From Urophycis tenuis (taxonomy: Eukaryota; Chordata; Actinopteri; Gadiformes; Phycidae): a DNA stretch of 64,000 nucleotides. The notes beneath the pieces are model-generated. The model saw only the letters and a list, made by a program, of their open reading frames with translations, searched no databases and was not told where the DNA came from. Position numbers and translations under genes: made by a program. This document shows positions 11,710-23,816 of this stretch, in pieces (within the stretch, counting starts at the first letter, position 1; the number at the start of each line of letters is the position of its first letter). Location: NCBI GenBank assembly GCA_036785325.1, contig JAXIVH010000010.1, positions 10,783,087 through 10,847,086 on the forward strand, read 5' to 3'.

Positions 11710-11773
11710 TGCTTGGTCAGGGGTTTGCACAATAAAATCCCTTCATGCCATTTAGAGCAAACGAGTATAAAAG
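11710..11773 (+). promoter_or_regulatory. core promoter of copy 2
   Basis: TGCTTGGTCAG at 11710-11720 (Maf-response-like), a CACAAT SOX-like site about 8 bp later, and TATAAAAG at 11766-11773. Confidence 0.7.
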
Positions 11774-11831
11774 TAAGAGTTACAACGGTGAGAATTCAGA
11801 ACATCCAGAGGACAACCAAAAACCTGCAACC

Positions 11832-12511
11832 ATGGGCAAGGTGGGTAACTGATCTTTTACGTCCCATAGAAAAAAAACGATAAAGAATTGTGGCTAAATA
11901 CCTATCTTTTTCAGATCACTTTCTACGAGGAGAAGAACTTCCAGGGCCGCTCCTATGAGTGCATGAGCGACTTCGCCGACATGTCCTCCTACCTGAGCAA
12001 GTGTCACTCCTGCAGGGTGGAGAGCGGCTGCTTCATGGTCTACGACCGCACCAACTACATGGGAAACCAGTACTTCATGAAGAGGGGAGAGTACTCCGAC
12101 TACATGAGCATGATGGGCATGAGCAGTGGAATCAGGTCCTGCCGCATGATCCCCATGGTAAGACATATTGTACCATTTGTTTATTGAGTAATAATTACAA
12201 ATCAGTGATTTATAACATTTCCCATCATTCCATTACAGTACAAGGGACAGTACAGGATGAAGATCTACGAGAGGGAGAACTTCGGCGGTCAGTTCCATGA
12301 GATGATGGACGACTGTGACAATGTCATGGATCGTTACCGCATGTCCGACTGCCAGTCCTGCCACGTGATGGACGGCCACTGGCTGATGTACGAGCAGCCC
12401 CAGTACAGAGGCAGGATGATGTACATGAGGCCCGGCGAGTACAGGAGCTTCAGGGAGATGATGAGCGGCCAGAGGTTCATGAGCATGAGAAGAATCACTG
12501 ACATGTGTTAA
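11832..12511 (+). CDS. crygm: gamma-M crystallin, copy 2 (short exon 2 class)
   Basis: Exon 1 is 11832-11840 (MGK, donor GTGGGT), exon 2 is 11915-12157 (81 codons) and exon 3 is 12239-12511 (90 codons plus TAA). Total 174 aa. Introns are short (74 and 81 bp). Exon 2 is of the GEYSDYMSMMGM class. It reads SYECMSDFADMSSY, with Phe where most copies have Cys. Exon 3 starts YKGQYRMKIYEREN like copy 1 but ends REMMSGQRFMSMRRITDMC like the array copies. TATAAAAG at 11766 follows a Maf-like TGCTTGGTCAG at 11710 and a CACAAT SOX-like site. AATAAA is at 12552. The gene is intact and all splice signals are canonical. Confidence 0.96.
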
Positions 12512-12557
12512 GCATCTTGTTTTACCAACATATGTACAAAAATATGTATGAAATAAA

Positions 12558-14669
12558 AAAGTTATGATCTCATTCCTTTGTCACTTTGACTCATCAATAT
12601 CTACTAAAATAACATGATTTATAATTGACTACAAAGGCCTGACAGGTATCACTTGATTATACCATTTTGGGTATCCTTGGTGCATACCGTTTTATTTCAA
12701 ATTAATAATACATTTTTTACAGCAAAGCAACTTTAATTTCAAAAAACAGCAACAGGTCTTCAGGCGCGTCATTAGGCCTGAGGCTTTGCTGTAGCCCCAG
12801 ATCTCAGTGCCGTAAAAAATAAATAAAATACAGCATAATAATTAGTGGCAAAGCTAGACCTTTTTTGGTCTAGCTTGCTTTAGCCCCCCCCCCCCCATGC
12901 CTCCACCAAAAGTCAGAACCTAGAACTGGTTTTCAAATGTTTTCAATTGCTAGCGATGCCCCTGCAGGTCTTACTAGTATTTGTACTACTGCACAAGTTT
13001 TGTTTTTGTTGCCTTTTTATTTTTTAAATACAATTTTATATATTTTTTTATATATTAAATATATATACTGTATATAATTACATTTAATAATACTGTTATT
13101 TAAAAAGATAATTATTTTTCCTTCTCCGTAAGCATGTTCATGACACACGCAGTTTAAGATACTGACTATGTATGACAGGCAGGGAGCTGTACTGGTTGGC
13201 AGAATAAAAAATAGCAGGGACATTTGCTTACGTTTTATATTTTCATAAATACTTGATATGCGGTTTGTCCGATTATGAGATTTTCAACTTTGGTATTTTT
13301 GGTGCCTCTACTATTTCAGATCTTTCTGTACCCAAAAGTGTAAAAGGACAAGGTTGATATACAGTATGTTCCTCCTTCAATCGAATTTGAAAATCTAATC
13401 ATATTTTCACAAGCATGTGTGTGTATGTCTGTGTCTGTAAACGACATGTGGATAAGTGACACCAGGAGTGCAAATTTGAAATTACAGATGGGGGGAACTA
13501 ACAGCTGGAGTTGGTCAGCAGTGACAATACAAATAAGATTACTCAATGTGTGTGTGCATACGTGCAAAAGTCAAAACCCTGTGTTTGTTAACATCCTTAA
13601 ACATTGCTTTCCTTTCGTAGTTATTCAATAAATCTAATATATTCGTTTTATGATCATGATTCATTATTATTTTATTTTTTGTAAATATGTTTTAATCACA
13701 TGCTTGGTGAACCAAGAGCAGAGTCTTGGCATGTGTCTATACGGGAATACAATTTTAGATTTTTGAGTGTCTGTTTCCGTATGGGAATAAGGAAATTAAT
13801 GCAAACGTGCAAACGTAAATTTGCACAAACTTTGGTGGGAAGGTTAGACATCTGCTGATAACTGATTAACATCATCTATATGTTAAGAAATATACAGAGG
13901 ATATTGTTAAACAGTAAGTTCAATGCACCCATTGCCCCTGAACATAATATCAAGCAACTCTCACAAAAACCACAAATCCATCCTTCTTGCAACTTTATTA
14001 AATCACATGTAAAATATTTCACAATTTGGCTAAATTGTAGTGATTAATTTGATTGAGCATTTACTTATGCCAAACATGTAGACCTATAAAGTTAAATTCA
14101 GGCTTTTAAATCTGCAGAGTTGGTCTATACTGTAAATGATAGCAGCAATATTTGGTATACAGGTAAAAGTTGCATATAATTACCATCATTGAAACAATCT
14201 TTATTGTATTTTATTATATTAATTGTATTGTACTACAAAGTTAATATGCATTTTTTCAGAAAAATAATACAATATTAGACAGCAAGCACTGTTTGAGATC
14301 CCAGGTCAAATGTAGAATCATCAATACAATAACAAAAAGGGAAACTTTCATATTATGATCAAAAAAGTTAATCATATTTTCAGGCTTTAGCATGACAATG
14401 GTAAAGCCTATTTCAGCAAACCAATCTTTGTTTGACCATTTTACCCTTCAATCAAAAAATTATAAATAAAGATTGCAAACATCATCGATATATCACAAAC
14501 TTACCAGAAAACCAATATAATCCAATCTTATATTAGAAGCTTTAAGAACTTTTAAAACTCTTAAAGAAGCAGGACTGTTTTCAGATAACTCTATATCCAG
14601 AACTTCATTTAGGAGAGTTTGACCCTGTTGGAGCCTGAGTAAGCCTCTGTATGGATTTCTATAGCATGT
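12558..14669. other. intergenic between copies 2 and 3
   Basis: AT-rich, with a C homopolymer at 12887-12896. From about 14140 it becomes alignable with the upstream regions of copies 4 and 5 (GCAGCAATATTTG). No gene. Confidence 0.55.
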
Positions 14670-14734
14670 TGCTGGGTCAGTTGTTTGAACAATAGGGGTG
14701 TCATGCTGTAAATGAGCCTGTTCTGGTATAAAAG
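14670..14734 (+). promoter_or_regulatory. core promoter of copy 3
   Basis: TGCTGGGTCAG (14670-14680) matches 10 of 13 positions of the palindromic Maf recognition element. GAACAAT (14687-14693) fits a SOX site. TATAAAAG is at 14727-14734. Confidence 0.75.
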
Positions 14735-14811
14735 TACGGGCCTGACACAGGTAGGGTATCAGTTGACCAACCGATCTCTGACAGACCTCAGAAACCAACC
14801 CAACCATCAAC

Positions 14812-15653
14812 ATGGGCAAGGTAAAAAAAAATCTTAAGTATTTATATGAAATATTATGAGTAATACTTATATTTTAATATATATATATATAATACATTAT
14901 ATATTACTTTATTTAATATGTCAAAGTAGACTTTAAAACAAATATCAATCAGTAATGGATTGATGATTCCAGTATGATCCGCTATGGTTGATATGAAATG
15001 TTTTGTTTCAGATCACCTTCTACGAGGAGAGGAACTTCCAGGGCCGCTCCTATGAGTGCATGAGCGACTGCTCCGACATGTCCTCCTACATGAGCAGGTG
15101 CCAGTCCTGCAGGGTGGAGAGCGGCTGCTTCATGCTCTATGAGAGGAACAACTTCATGGGCCAGCAGTTCTTCATGAGGAGGGGAGAGTACAACGACATG
15201 CAGCGCATGCAGAGCATGGGAATGATGTTTGACAACATCAGGTCCTGCAGGATGATCCCCTTCGTAAGAGAACTCAGCAACATTACATTGTTACATTGAT
15301 CAGTTACAATAACCCATTCTAACTGTTACATTGACTGTTAGGGTGATGTATGCTGACATGTTTTCTGAATCACATTACAGCACAGGGGCCAGTTCAGGAT
15401 GAAGATCTTCGAGAAGGAGAACTTCGGCGGTCAGTCCAATGAGCTGATGGACGACTGTGACAACATCCAGGATCGTTACCGCATGTCCGACTGCCAGTCC
15501 TGCCACGTGATGGACGGCCACTGGCTGATGTACGAGCAGCCCCAGTACAGAGGCAGGATGATGTACATGAGGCCCGGAGAGTACAGGAGCTTCAGGGAGA
15601 TGATGAGCGGCCAGAGGTTCATGAGCATGAGGCGTATCACTGACATGTGTTAA
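14812..15653 (+). CDS. crygm: gamma-M crystallin, copy 3 (84-codon exon 2 class)
   Basis: Exon 1 is 14812-14820 (MGK), exon 2 is 15012-15263 (84 codons) and exon 3 is 15381-15653 (90 codons plus TAA). Total 177 aa, of which about 26 are Met (near 15%) and one is Trp (residue 135). This is the first copy with the three-residue-longer loop between Greek key 2 strands, read as NDMQRMQSMGMMFDNIRSC. It differs from the array consensus by NNF for NNY, Lys99 for Arg, His129 and Ser157. The promoter is the type shared with copies 4-9 and 12: TGCTGGGTCAG at 14670, GAACAAT at 14687, TATAAAAG at 14727. Intron 2 is 117 bp, the length found in ten copies. AATAAA is at 15693. Confidence 0.97.
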
Positions 15654-15699
15654 GCATCTTGTTTTGCCACCATGTGTTCAAAATATGTATGAAATAAAA

Positions 15700-17938
15700 T
15701 GTAAAATCAAAATCTTGATGTCATGCCTTGTGACTCATCCATTTAAACGAAAATAACTTAATTTAGTATGAACAATAAAGGCATTACAAAAAGCACCTCA
15801 TATCAGCTGGTGCCTAAAGGAATGCTTACATTTTTCACAGGAAGGCAATTTTATTGAAAGAAAAGACCATTCATACTGTAAGGTCTCAGAGTATGTGGCG
15901 CTCTTCTATTGTCCTCCTCAGCTGATGACACAGTGGGATCTGTGTCATGATTTGTAAGAACTTAATTGATATTAAATGTAAGATAAGACATTACTTTGTT
16001 GCCTCCAGGTGGGAAATTCTGGTAAATATAAACATTGAATGAATAATGTCAGTCAAAAATCTTTTTATTTATGAATACCTCATAAGCATGATGGAATTAA
16101 TTTAGGAGATACTGAAAACCTATGACAGACTGGGAGCTGCTCTGATGTTTGGCAGATAAAAAAACAATAAAATAATTTGCTTAAATCATTTCTTTTATAT
16201 ATGGTATGTTCGATTATGAGATTTTCAACATTGGCATTTGTGGTGCCCCCGTTTATTTAGGTGTTGCTTGTGGTGTGGTATCTTATAGTGTAAAAGGATA
16301 AGGCTGATATATCTTCTTCGTTCGGTCCTATGTATACATTTTTTTATATTTTTACCAGCATGTGTGTGTGTGTATTCGTTTTTGTCTGTGAACAGGATAT
16401 CTCAAAAGGTGATTCACAGATTTACACCAAATTTGGTAGAATGGAGAGTTGTTGACCAAGGAAAAAACGGATGTATCTTTCACACCAATTTGAGGGTGTG
16501 GCATTTTTGGGTGTGTGTGTTTCCATCTGACAACAAGCAATGCATGGATTTGCATTTCATTTGGGGATACGTTAGTCATGGGCTAAGAAGGAGCTGACAC
16601 GTTTTCAAGAAAATTTGAAACCAGGGGCTGTGGCAGTGGGTGTGGCATTTTTGTGTAGTTGCATGCCCCTCTGTGAACAAGATATCTTAAAAAAGTTCTG
16701 CATGGATTTGGCTGGGTAGTTTGCCATAGCTAGGATTAGGAATATGTTATTCCAGATTTGTGCTATTTGGCAAAAAGTGAAGGTGGCATGTCACAAAAAA
16801 GCACATAACTTATTGACGTAACACCACAACATTTTACGGGAAGCTTGGCAATAGGTTGAGGGACAGGTGAGTAATTTTTCACACCACTTGGTTAGGTGTT
16901 GCAGTGGGCGTGGCCTATCACAAAAATGCCACCAAGCACTACCAAGTTTGGTGCAGAGATGGTAATTGGCCAAGGAACAACTGATTAACCATTTCTACCC
17001 ACTGTCTGAAAAGAATGTGGTGGGGCATGGTTTATCAAAAAAAAAGGGTAACCTCTAAACTTATTTGGGTAGTGCCACCAAATTTGTCCCAGAGGTTGCT
17101 CACAACCATTATAGGTCAACCTCTCCAGGCCATACCCACTTAGCGTTTTGAAACATCTCTGAAGGAGGCCTTATGGAGGTCTGGGCTCTACCAAGCACAT
17201 AGTTAAGGATGCATTCTGTATAATGTGCATATTTCCATTTTATTTTGCCATTAATTTATTATTCATACATTTGTTTTGTAATTACTAATTTCTTGATATA
17301 CTTTGAACATTTAGAAAAACTGCTTTAAAACATCTATCTATAAAGAAATATACAGAGGATATGATCAAATGTATGTCAGTAGTTGGTCTTATGTACCTGT
17401 TGGCCCTAAAAATAACTATCAAAGATCTCTAGCCTAAACCAGGAATCCATAATTCTGTCAACTGTATTACCTTACATCACCTCAACATTTAACAATTAAA
17501 CTGAATAGAATTCGGTTTATCTCTGGATGTGTGACTTTAATTAAAAATGAACTTAAGTTAAGAATGTGCAACTTTGGGTTTGGGTCATAAATGGCAGCAG
17601 CAATATTTGACATGTTATGTTGTATCAGACGAGGATGTTAACAACAGGACATGACATTTTTAATGAATAATGAATACTTTAACAGCAAGCAGTGTTTGAG
17701 ATTTTGAGTCTAATACCCTTGTTCACTTGTTCATATGTTTTATTTTTGGACATTTCATGAATCATTTAACAAAATGTATAACAAGCTTACCAGAAAAACA
17801 TTATAATCCAATCTTAAATTGGAACCCTCTTTAAGAGACAGTGTTGCTTTCAGTTAACTCTATATCCATAAGTTAAATTAGGAGAGTTCGACCCTGTTAG
17901 AGCATGAGTAAGCCTCTGTATGGATTGCTAAAGTATGT
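15700..17938. repeat. spacer between copies 3 and 4, duplicated behind copy 4
   Basis: Segments such as GCTCACAACCATTATAGGTC and GAAGGAGGCCTTATGG (near 17100-17175) recur at 20143-20216. They are mixed with tracts mentioning ACCAAATTTGGT repeats. This shows that copies 3 and 4 and their spacers arose by tandem duplication. No gene. Confidence 0.65.
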
Positions 17939-18003
17939 TGCTGGGTCAGTTGTTTGAACAATAGGGGTGTCATGCAGTGTATGAGTCTGTTCTGCTATAA
18001 AAG
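17939..18003 (+). promoter_or_regulatory. core promoter of copy 4
   Basis: Same order and spacing as copy 3: TGCTGGGTCAG 17939-17949, GAACAAT 17956-17962, TATAAAAG 17996-18003. Confidence 0.75.
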
Positions 18004-18080
18004 TATGGGCCTGACACAGGCAGGGCATCAGTTGAACAACCGATCTCTGACAGACCTCAGAAACCAACTCAACCATCAAC

Positions 18081-18959
18081 ATGGCCAAGGTAAAAAAAAT
18101 CTTAAATATTTATATAAAATATTATGAGTAATACATTATATGTTACATTATTTAGTATATCTGATTCAATTGTAATATATTCAGTGAAAGCAGCTTTTTT
18201 TTAATTTATATATATATAAATTACAATCAGTATTGGCCCATAATTCCAGTATGATCTGCCATGGTTGATAAATGTTTTGTTTCAGATCACCTTCTACGAG
18301 GAGAAGAACTTCCAGGGCCGCTCCTATGAGTGCATGAGCGATTCCTCCGACATGTCCTCCTACCTGAGCAAGTGCAACTCCTGCAAGGTGGAGAGTGGCT
18401 GCTTCATGGTCTATGAGAAGAACAACTACATGGGCCAGCAGTTCTTCATGAGGAGGGGAGAGTACAACGACATGCAGCGCATGCAGAGCATGGGAATGAT
18501 GTTTGACAACATCAAGTCCTGCAGAATGATCCCCTTCGTAAGAGAACTCACCAACAGTTACACTATTGCTCACCAATTTCAACTGTTACATTGGTGGTCA
18601 TGGTTGGCTATTACTTTTTTGGTTATGGTTCATGGTTATTGTGGTTATGAGTCTGCTGACATTTTCTCTGAATCTCTGCATTACAGCACAGGGGCCAGTT
18701 CAGGATGAAGATCTACGAGAAGGAGAACTACGGCGGTCAGTCCCATGAGATGATGGACGACTGTGACAACGTCATGGATCGTTACCGCATGTCCGACTGC
18801 CAGTCCTGCAACGTGATGGACGGCCACTGGCTGATGTACGAGCAGCCCCAGTACAAGGGCAGGATGATGTACATGAGGCCCGGAGAGTACAAGAGCTTCA
18901 GGGAGATGATGAGCGGCCAGAAGTTCATGAGCATGAGGCGTATCACCGACATGTGTTAA
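18081..18959 (+). CDS. crygm: gamma-M crystallin, copy 4, lysine-shifted
   Basis: Exon 1 is 18081-18089 and reads MAK instead of MGK. Exon 2 is 18286-18537 (84 codons) and exon 3 is 18687-18959 (90 codons plus TAA). Total 177 aa. Relative to copy 3 it carries eight Arg-to-Lys replacements (EEKNF, SKCNS, CKVES, YEKNN, NIKSC, QYKGR, EYKSF, GQKFM). Its exon 2 reads MSDSSDMSS, with Ser in place of a conserved Cys. Exon 3 reads ENYGGQSHEMMDDCDNVMDRY. The promoter is the array type: TGCTGGGTCAG at 17939, GAACAAT at 17956, TATAAAAG at 17996. Intron 2 is 149 bp and not of the 117-bp type. AATAAA is at 19000. All signals look functional. Confidence 0.96.
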
Positions 18960-19005
18960 GCATTTTCTTTCACCACCATGTGTAAGAAAATATGCATTAA
19001 ATAAA

Positions 19006-20600
19006 AATCTGTCAGATCTCATACCTTTGTCATTTTGACTCATCCATATCTACTAAAATAAGATGATTAAGTATTGACTACAAAGGCATTACAAAATCAC
19101 CTACCGAAATCAGTTTGGTGCCAACAGTTTTTAGAAAATGAATATGTACAATTTTCACACAGATTTTTCTTTTTACATTTCCTACTGTAAGGTGCCAGCT
19201 TTTGTTGCTTTCTTATTGTGTTCCTTACCTAACAATAACTGAATAACTGGGCTAACTGGATAGAGGAATAATTGATTCACTTGTCATGCTAATTGGTACA
19301 AAGTGAGTGTGGCATATGTGGCAAATGCAACTATACTTGTGAACACAATGACATAATACCACAACAATTTGTGGGAAGCTTGGCTATAGGCTGGGGTACA
19401 AGTGAGTCATTTAACTCAACTTATGAACAGATTCAACACCACCAAATTTAGTGCAAAGCATGTTATGGGCTAAGGAGGAATTGTTTAACCTTTTTCAGCT
19501 CGTTTTTGAAATGGGTGTGGCGGGGCATGGATTAATCACAAACAGCAGGTCACTTCTAAACGTATTTACTATTTACTTTATTTGCATAATTTGCAACCCC
19601 AGGGACTGGGGTTGCAAATTAACCAACTGGCTAGAAACCTTTTATGTAACACATCTACAGACATTGTTACAGGCGCGCAGGAAGACATTTTCGGCAGGGG
19701 ATGCGGATGTCAGCTCATCTGCTGAAGAACAGATGAGCTGACAGTGCGCACAAAATATATCGCAACAAGCGAACTCCAAAGAGAACAAATAATCTATCTA
19801 AATATCTGTGTAAATGCGTGCATACAAACTAAAATGTTATTTGCCTAGTGCAATCAATGTAAATTGTATATTATTAGCAATATATCCATTATCAAATTGT
19901 GTGTTAAAACAAAAAGCTCGATGCGCCAGGATCGGTGTTAGATGACAATGTTTATTTTAAAGCTTCGCCAACAGGGGTGCTGCAGCACCTGCCGCACCCC
20001 CACTTCCCGCGCCACTGCATTGTTATGGCATTGGCTGTGATAATAGCTATGTATGTAAAAATGTGCGCTGCATTGTCCCTGACAAATGAACTAATAAATA
20101 AAATAAAACTTAAGTGGTGCCACCGAATTTGATCAGGAGATTGCTCACAACCATTAAAGGTCGACTTCCGCGCGTCACACCCACCTGGTGTTTTGAAACG
20201 TCTCCGAAGGAGGCCTTGGTGTTGCTGGCCTTGGAAGACGTCAGTGCTGAGCACATTTACTAGTTAAGGATGCATTCTGGAAAATGCACATATTATATAA
20301 TTATATTATATATATGTATACATACTTTGACATTTTGAAAAAAACTACAGCTTTAAAACATATATCTTTAAGTAAATATGTGGGAGATATTATCAAATGG
20401 TGTCCATTGTTGGTCCTATCTACTTATTAAACCTGACACAAACCAGAAATCCATTCCTCTTTCAACATTATTACCTCAATGTTGAAGATTTAGCAACTTA
20501 GCTAAAGTATAGAAAATTCAGTCTATCACTGGATACTGTATGTGACTTTAACTCAAAATTAACTTAAGTTGTAGCCCTGGAAATTTGAATGCAGGCTTTC
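19006..20600. repeat. spacer between copies 4 and 5, left part
   Basis: Homologous to 15700-17580 with an insertion at roughly 19640-20110 that contains a perfect hairpin (19708-19743). No gene. Confidence 0.6.
19708..19743. repeat. perfect 14-bp inverted repeat
   Basis: TGTCAGCTCATCTG at 19708-19721 and its exact reverse complement at 19730-19743, around an 8-nt loop (CTGAAGAA). Confidence 0.85.
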
Positions 20601-21136
20601 AGACACAGCTTGTCACAAAGTCCCTAGCCCCTCAAGGGTTATCTGACCACATTCCCATTCATCTGATCCCAGCCTGAAGGCAGAAACTAAAATGTTTGAA
20701 GGCAGCAGAAAAATGGTGGAGCCACCAGGGTGAGTAACAACACTGACAAACCCTGGCTCACGGCAAGAATCACACAGCTTTGTTTGGAGAAGGAGAGGGC
20801 TTTCAAGAGTCGAGACAGGGATTCGTTTAGACTAGCGAAGTACACTTTTGGCAATGTGATTAAGGAGGCCAAACAACAGAACCCAGTTGAAGCTGGAACA
20901 ACAATTTACAGCCAATGACGCCTCCTTGGTCTGAAAAGGACTACAACAGAGATTACAAAGTGTGAAACCAAATCCCCCAAATCAGTGAATCAGACTGGCA
21001 CACAACCTGAATGGGTTTCGCTGCAGAATTTACAGATAATGGAAATGTCCTGACCAAGTCAAATTCCTTGTAGGTGCAAACCTACTTGGCAATAAACTTG
21101 TTTCTGATTCTGATTCTGATCCATAAACCCAGCCCC

Positions 21137-21167
<31 letters not shown>

Positions 21168-22240
21168 ACACTTACCTGTCCTGCAGGAGAGACAAATGTT
21201 GAGAACTTTTCAAGAGACAGAATCCCTGTGAGACAGCCGGACCGGACGCTGTCTCTCCATCTACACTGAAGCACTGTTGCCGACCGGCTGTCTCCTGTGT
21301 TCACTTTAACGGACATATATTTAAGTTGTTGGGAATAAGGGGACTGCACAGCAAGAAAGCCATCAAGAACACCACTGATGCTGCTGAGAAGGCATCAAGA
21401 TGGCTGTGGATCAGGAGGGGTGATCCGTGGGCCACACAAGCTACCTAGACACAAGCCGGGGTCTTATCACCCCCGGCTGGGTTGCCTGGGCGAGGGTGTC
21501 TGATGTTGAGAGACCCGAAACACCCTATGACCTCAGGTTACATCACTGATGATGTGTCTAGGTTGCACCAGAGGGTGTATATTAAACCAACACCTCACAG
21601 GTTGAACGCATGGCACGTGGCCACTTCAAAACGTGTGTCGTCACGGCGACAGACCCGTCGCCCTGACCTCTTTGGTGACAAAGACCTTTGAGCGCCTCGC
21701 GCTGACCCACCTTCCGCCACCCACTGAAGTCGGCCTACAGAGCCAGTGGGTCGGTGGACGATCGACTCCGCTCCACCCTCCGGTACCCAGACTCCCCCGG
21801 GACCTACGCCAGGGTCCTGTTTGGGGATCTTTTCTTCCACTCCCCCCAGCCATCACATCCTGTCACGCACACAATGCCCTGACCACCCTGCACCACCAAC
21901 AACTCTTTAGCCCCCTTGTAAAATAAACAAAAAGGTGTATAAATACACACATGTAAATCTATATTAGTTACTTATTATAATCAAGTGCCTTGTCGTATTG
22001 ATGCCTCTTATCCTTTCAAAGCCTCCATATTGTTATAATTTAAAGTTTCAAATACCTTAGTGTGTAAAGTTGTGTGTATAGTTGTTACTGTATATTTAGT
22101 TTATACTCTTCTGGTTCTGGTTTGTATTTTTGCTTCTATCGGTTCGATTTATGTCTTTTATGCACCAACCTCACCAAGTCCTTTTCCTTGTATGTGGAAA
22201 TGTACTTCACAGTTACATGATTCTGATTCTTAAAAAAAAA
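20600..22240 (+). mobile_element. decayed non-LTR retrotransposon, L2/Rex-like mosaic
   Basis: Translated pieces include DKPWLTARITQLCLEKERAF (about 20745-20805), the interval before reverse transcriptase, then QNPCETAGPDAVSPSTLKHC near 21221 and RPVALTSLVTKTFERLALTH near 21645-21705. Frames are broken. GATTCTGATTCTGAT tails, as at the 3' ends of fish L2-like elements, occur at 21107 and near 22220. The equivalent spacer of copy 4 has no such sequence, so about 1.6 kb was inserted. It contains a C homopolymer and CA tract at 21134-21172. Confidence 0.7.
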
Positions 22241-22675
22241 CCATTAAGAAAAATTGGGCCATAAATGACAGCAGCAATATTTGACTTACATATTAGACGG
22301 AACATCATCACAATCATATAACCATTAACCATTTTTTATTTTATTTTATTAAATTGGATGGTACTAGAAACAACATGAGCTTTTTCAGAGAAGCAGTACA
22401 TTATTAAACAGTAAGCAATGTTTGAGATTTCCAGGCTTATGTCCTTTTTCACAACTAATACGTTCTACTTTGGACTTTTAAGGAAGCATTACATTAAAAA
22501 AATCAATTAAAACATATCACAGTCTTACCAGAAAAATCATTATAATCCAATCTTAAATGAGAACCCTCTTTAAGAGACGTCTGCTTTTAGTTAACGCTAT
22601 ATCCAGAAGTTCAATTAGGAGAGTTCGACCATGTTAGAGCCTGAGTAAGCCTCTGTATGGATTTCTATAGCATGT
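22241..22675. other. upstream region of copy 5
   Basis: Alignable with regions before copies 3 and 4 (GCAGCAATATTTGAC near 22271; AGGAGAGTTCGACC near 22616). No gene. Confidence 0.6.
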
Positions 22676-22740
22676 TGCTGGGTCAGTTGTTTGAACAATA
22701 GGGGTGTCATGCTGTAAATGAGCCTGTTCTGGTATAAAAG
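22676..22740 (+). promoter_or_regulatory. core promoter of copy 5
   Basis: TGCTGGGTCAG 22676-22686, GAACAAT 22693-22699, TATAAAAG 22733-22740. Confidence 0.75.
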
Positions 22741-22817
22741 TACGGGCCTGACACAGGTAGGGTATCAGTTGACCAACCGATCTCTGACAGACCTCAGAAA
22801 CCAACCCAACCATCAAC

Positions 22818-23707
22818 ATGGGCAAGGTAAAACATGTTAATGTTAATATACGTATAATATTAATACCGTTAATAATAATGATAATAATCATTTAAGTTAA
22901 ATGTTATACAACAATATTATATTATATATTTAATGAGGTCATGATATTTGATTAGATTATAATATTTTACATGAAAGCCAACAGATTGTGTTTTTATAAA
23001 TAAGAATCAGTAACGGCACATGATTCCAGTATGATCTGCTATGGTTGACAAATATTTTGTTTCAGATCACCTTCTACGAGGAGAGGAACTTCCAGGGCCG
23101 CTCCTATGAGTGCATGAGCGACTGCTCCGACATGTCCTCCTACATGAGCAGGTGCCAGTCCTGCAGGGTGGAGAGCGGCTGCTTCATGCTCTATGAGAGG
23201 AACAACTACATGGGCCAGCAGTTCTTCATGAGGAGGGGAGAGTACAATGATATGCAGCGCATGCAGAGCATGGGCATGATGTTTGACAACATCAGGTCCT
23301 GCAGGATGATCCCCTTCGTAAGAGAACTCAGCAACATTACATTGTTACATTGATCAGTTACAATAACCCAGTCTAACTGTTACATTGACTGTTAGGGTGA
23401 TGTGTGCTGACATGTTTTCTGAATCACATTACAGCACAGGGGCCAGTTCAGGATGAAGATCTTCGAGAGGGAGAACTTCGGCGGTCAGTCCAATGAGCTG
23501 ATGGACGACTGTGACAACATCCAGGATCGTTACCGCATGTCCGACTGCCAGTCCTGCAACGTGATGGACGGCCACTGGCTGATGTACGAGCAGCCCCAGT
23601 ACAGAGGCAGGATGATGTACATGAGGCCCGGAGAGTACAGGAACTTCAGGGAGATGATGAGCGGCCAGAGGTTCATGAGCATGAGGCGTATCACTGATAT
23701 GTGTTGA
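22818..23707 (+). CDS. crygm: gamma-M crystallin, copy 5 (consensus protein)
   Basis: Exon 1 is 22818-22826, exon 2 is 23066-23317 and exon 3 is 23435-23707, ending in TGA. The 177-aa product is the array consensus (Tyr in NNYMG, Arg99, Asn129, Asn157) and is identical to those of copies 6, 7, 9 and 10. Intron 1 (239 bp) is alignable with those of copies 6-9; intron 2 is 117 bp. TGCTGGGTCAG is at 22676 and TATAAAAG at 22733. AATAAA follows the stop by only 10 bp (23718). A Harbinger-type element sits about 110 bp downstream of the stop, where the equivalent flank of copies 6 and 7 shows an empty site. Confidence 0.97.
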
Positions 23708-23816
23708 TTTCGTCATCAATAAAACATAATCTAACATAAATTTGTTGCTAGTCATTTCAGCTTGAGAGCACCTGATTATCCAGAAGAACACAGACTATTC
23801 TGGAGTTAGCCATTTA

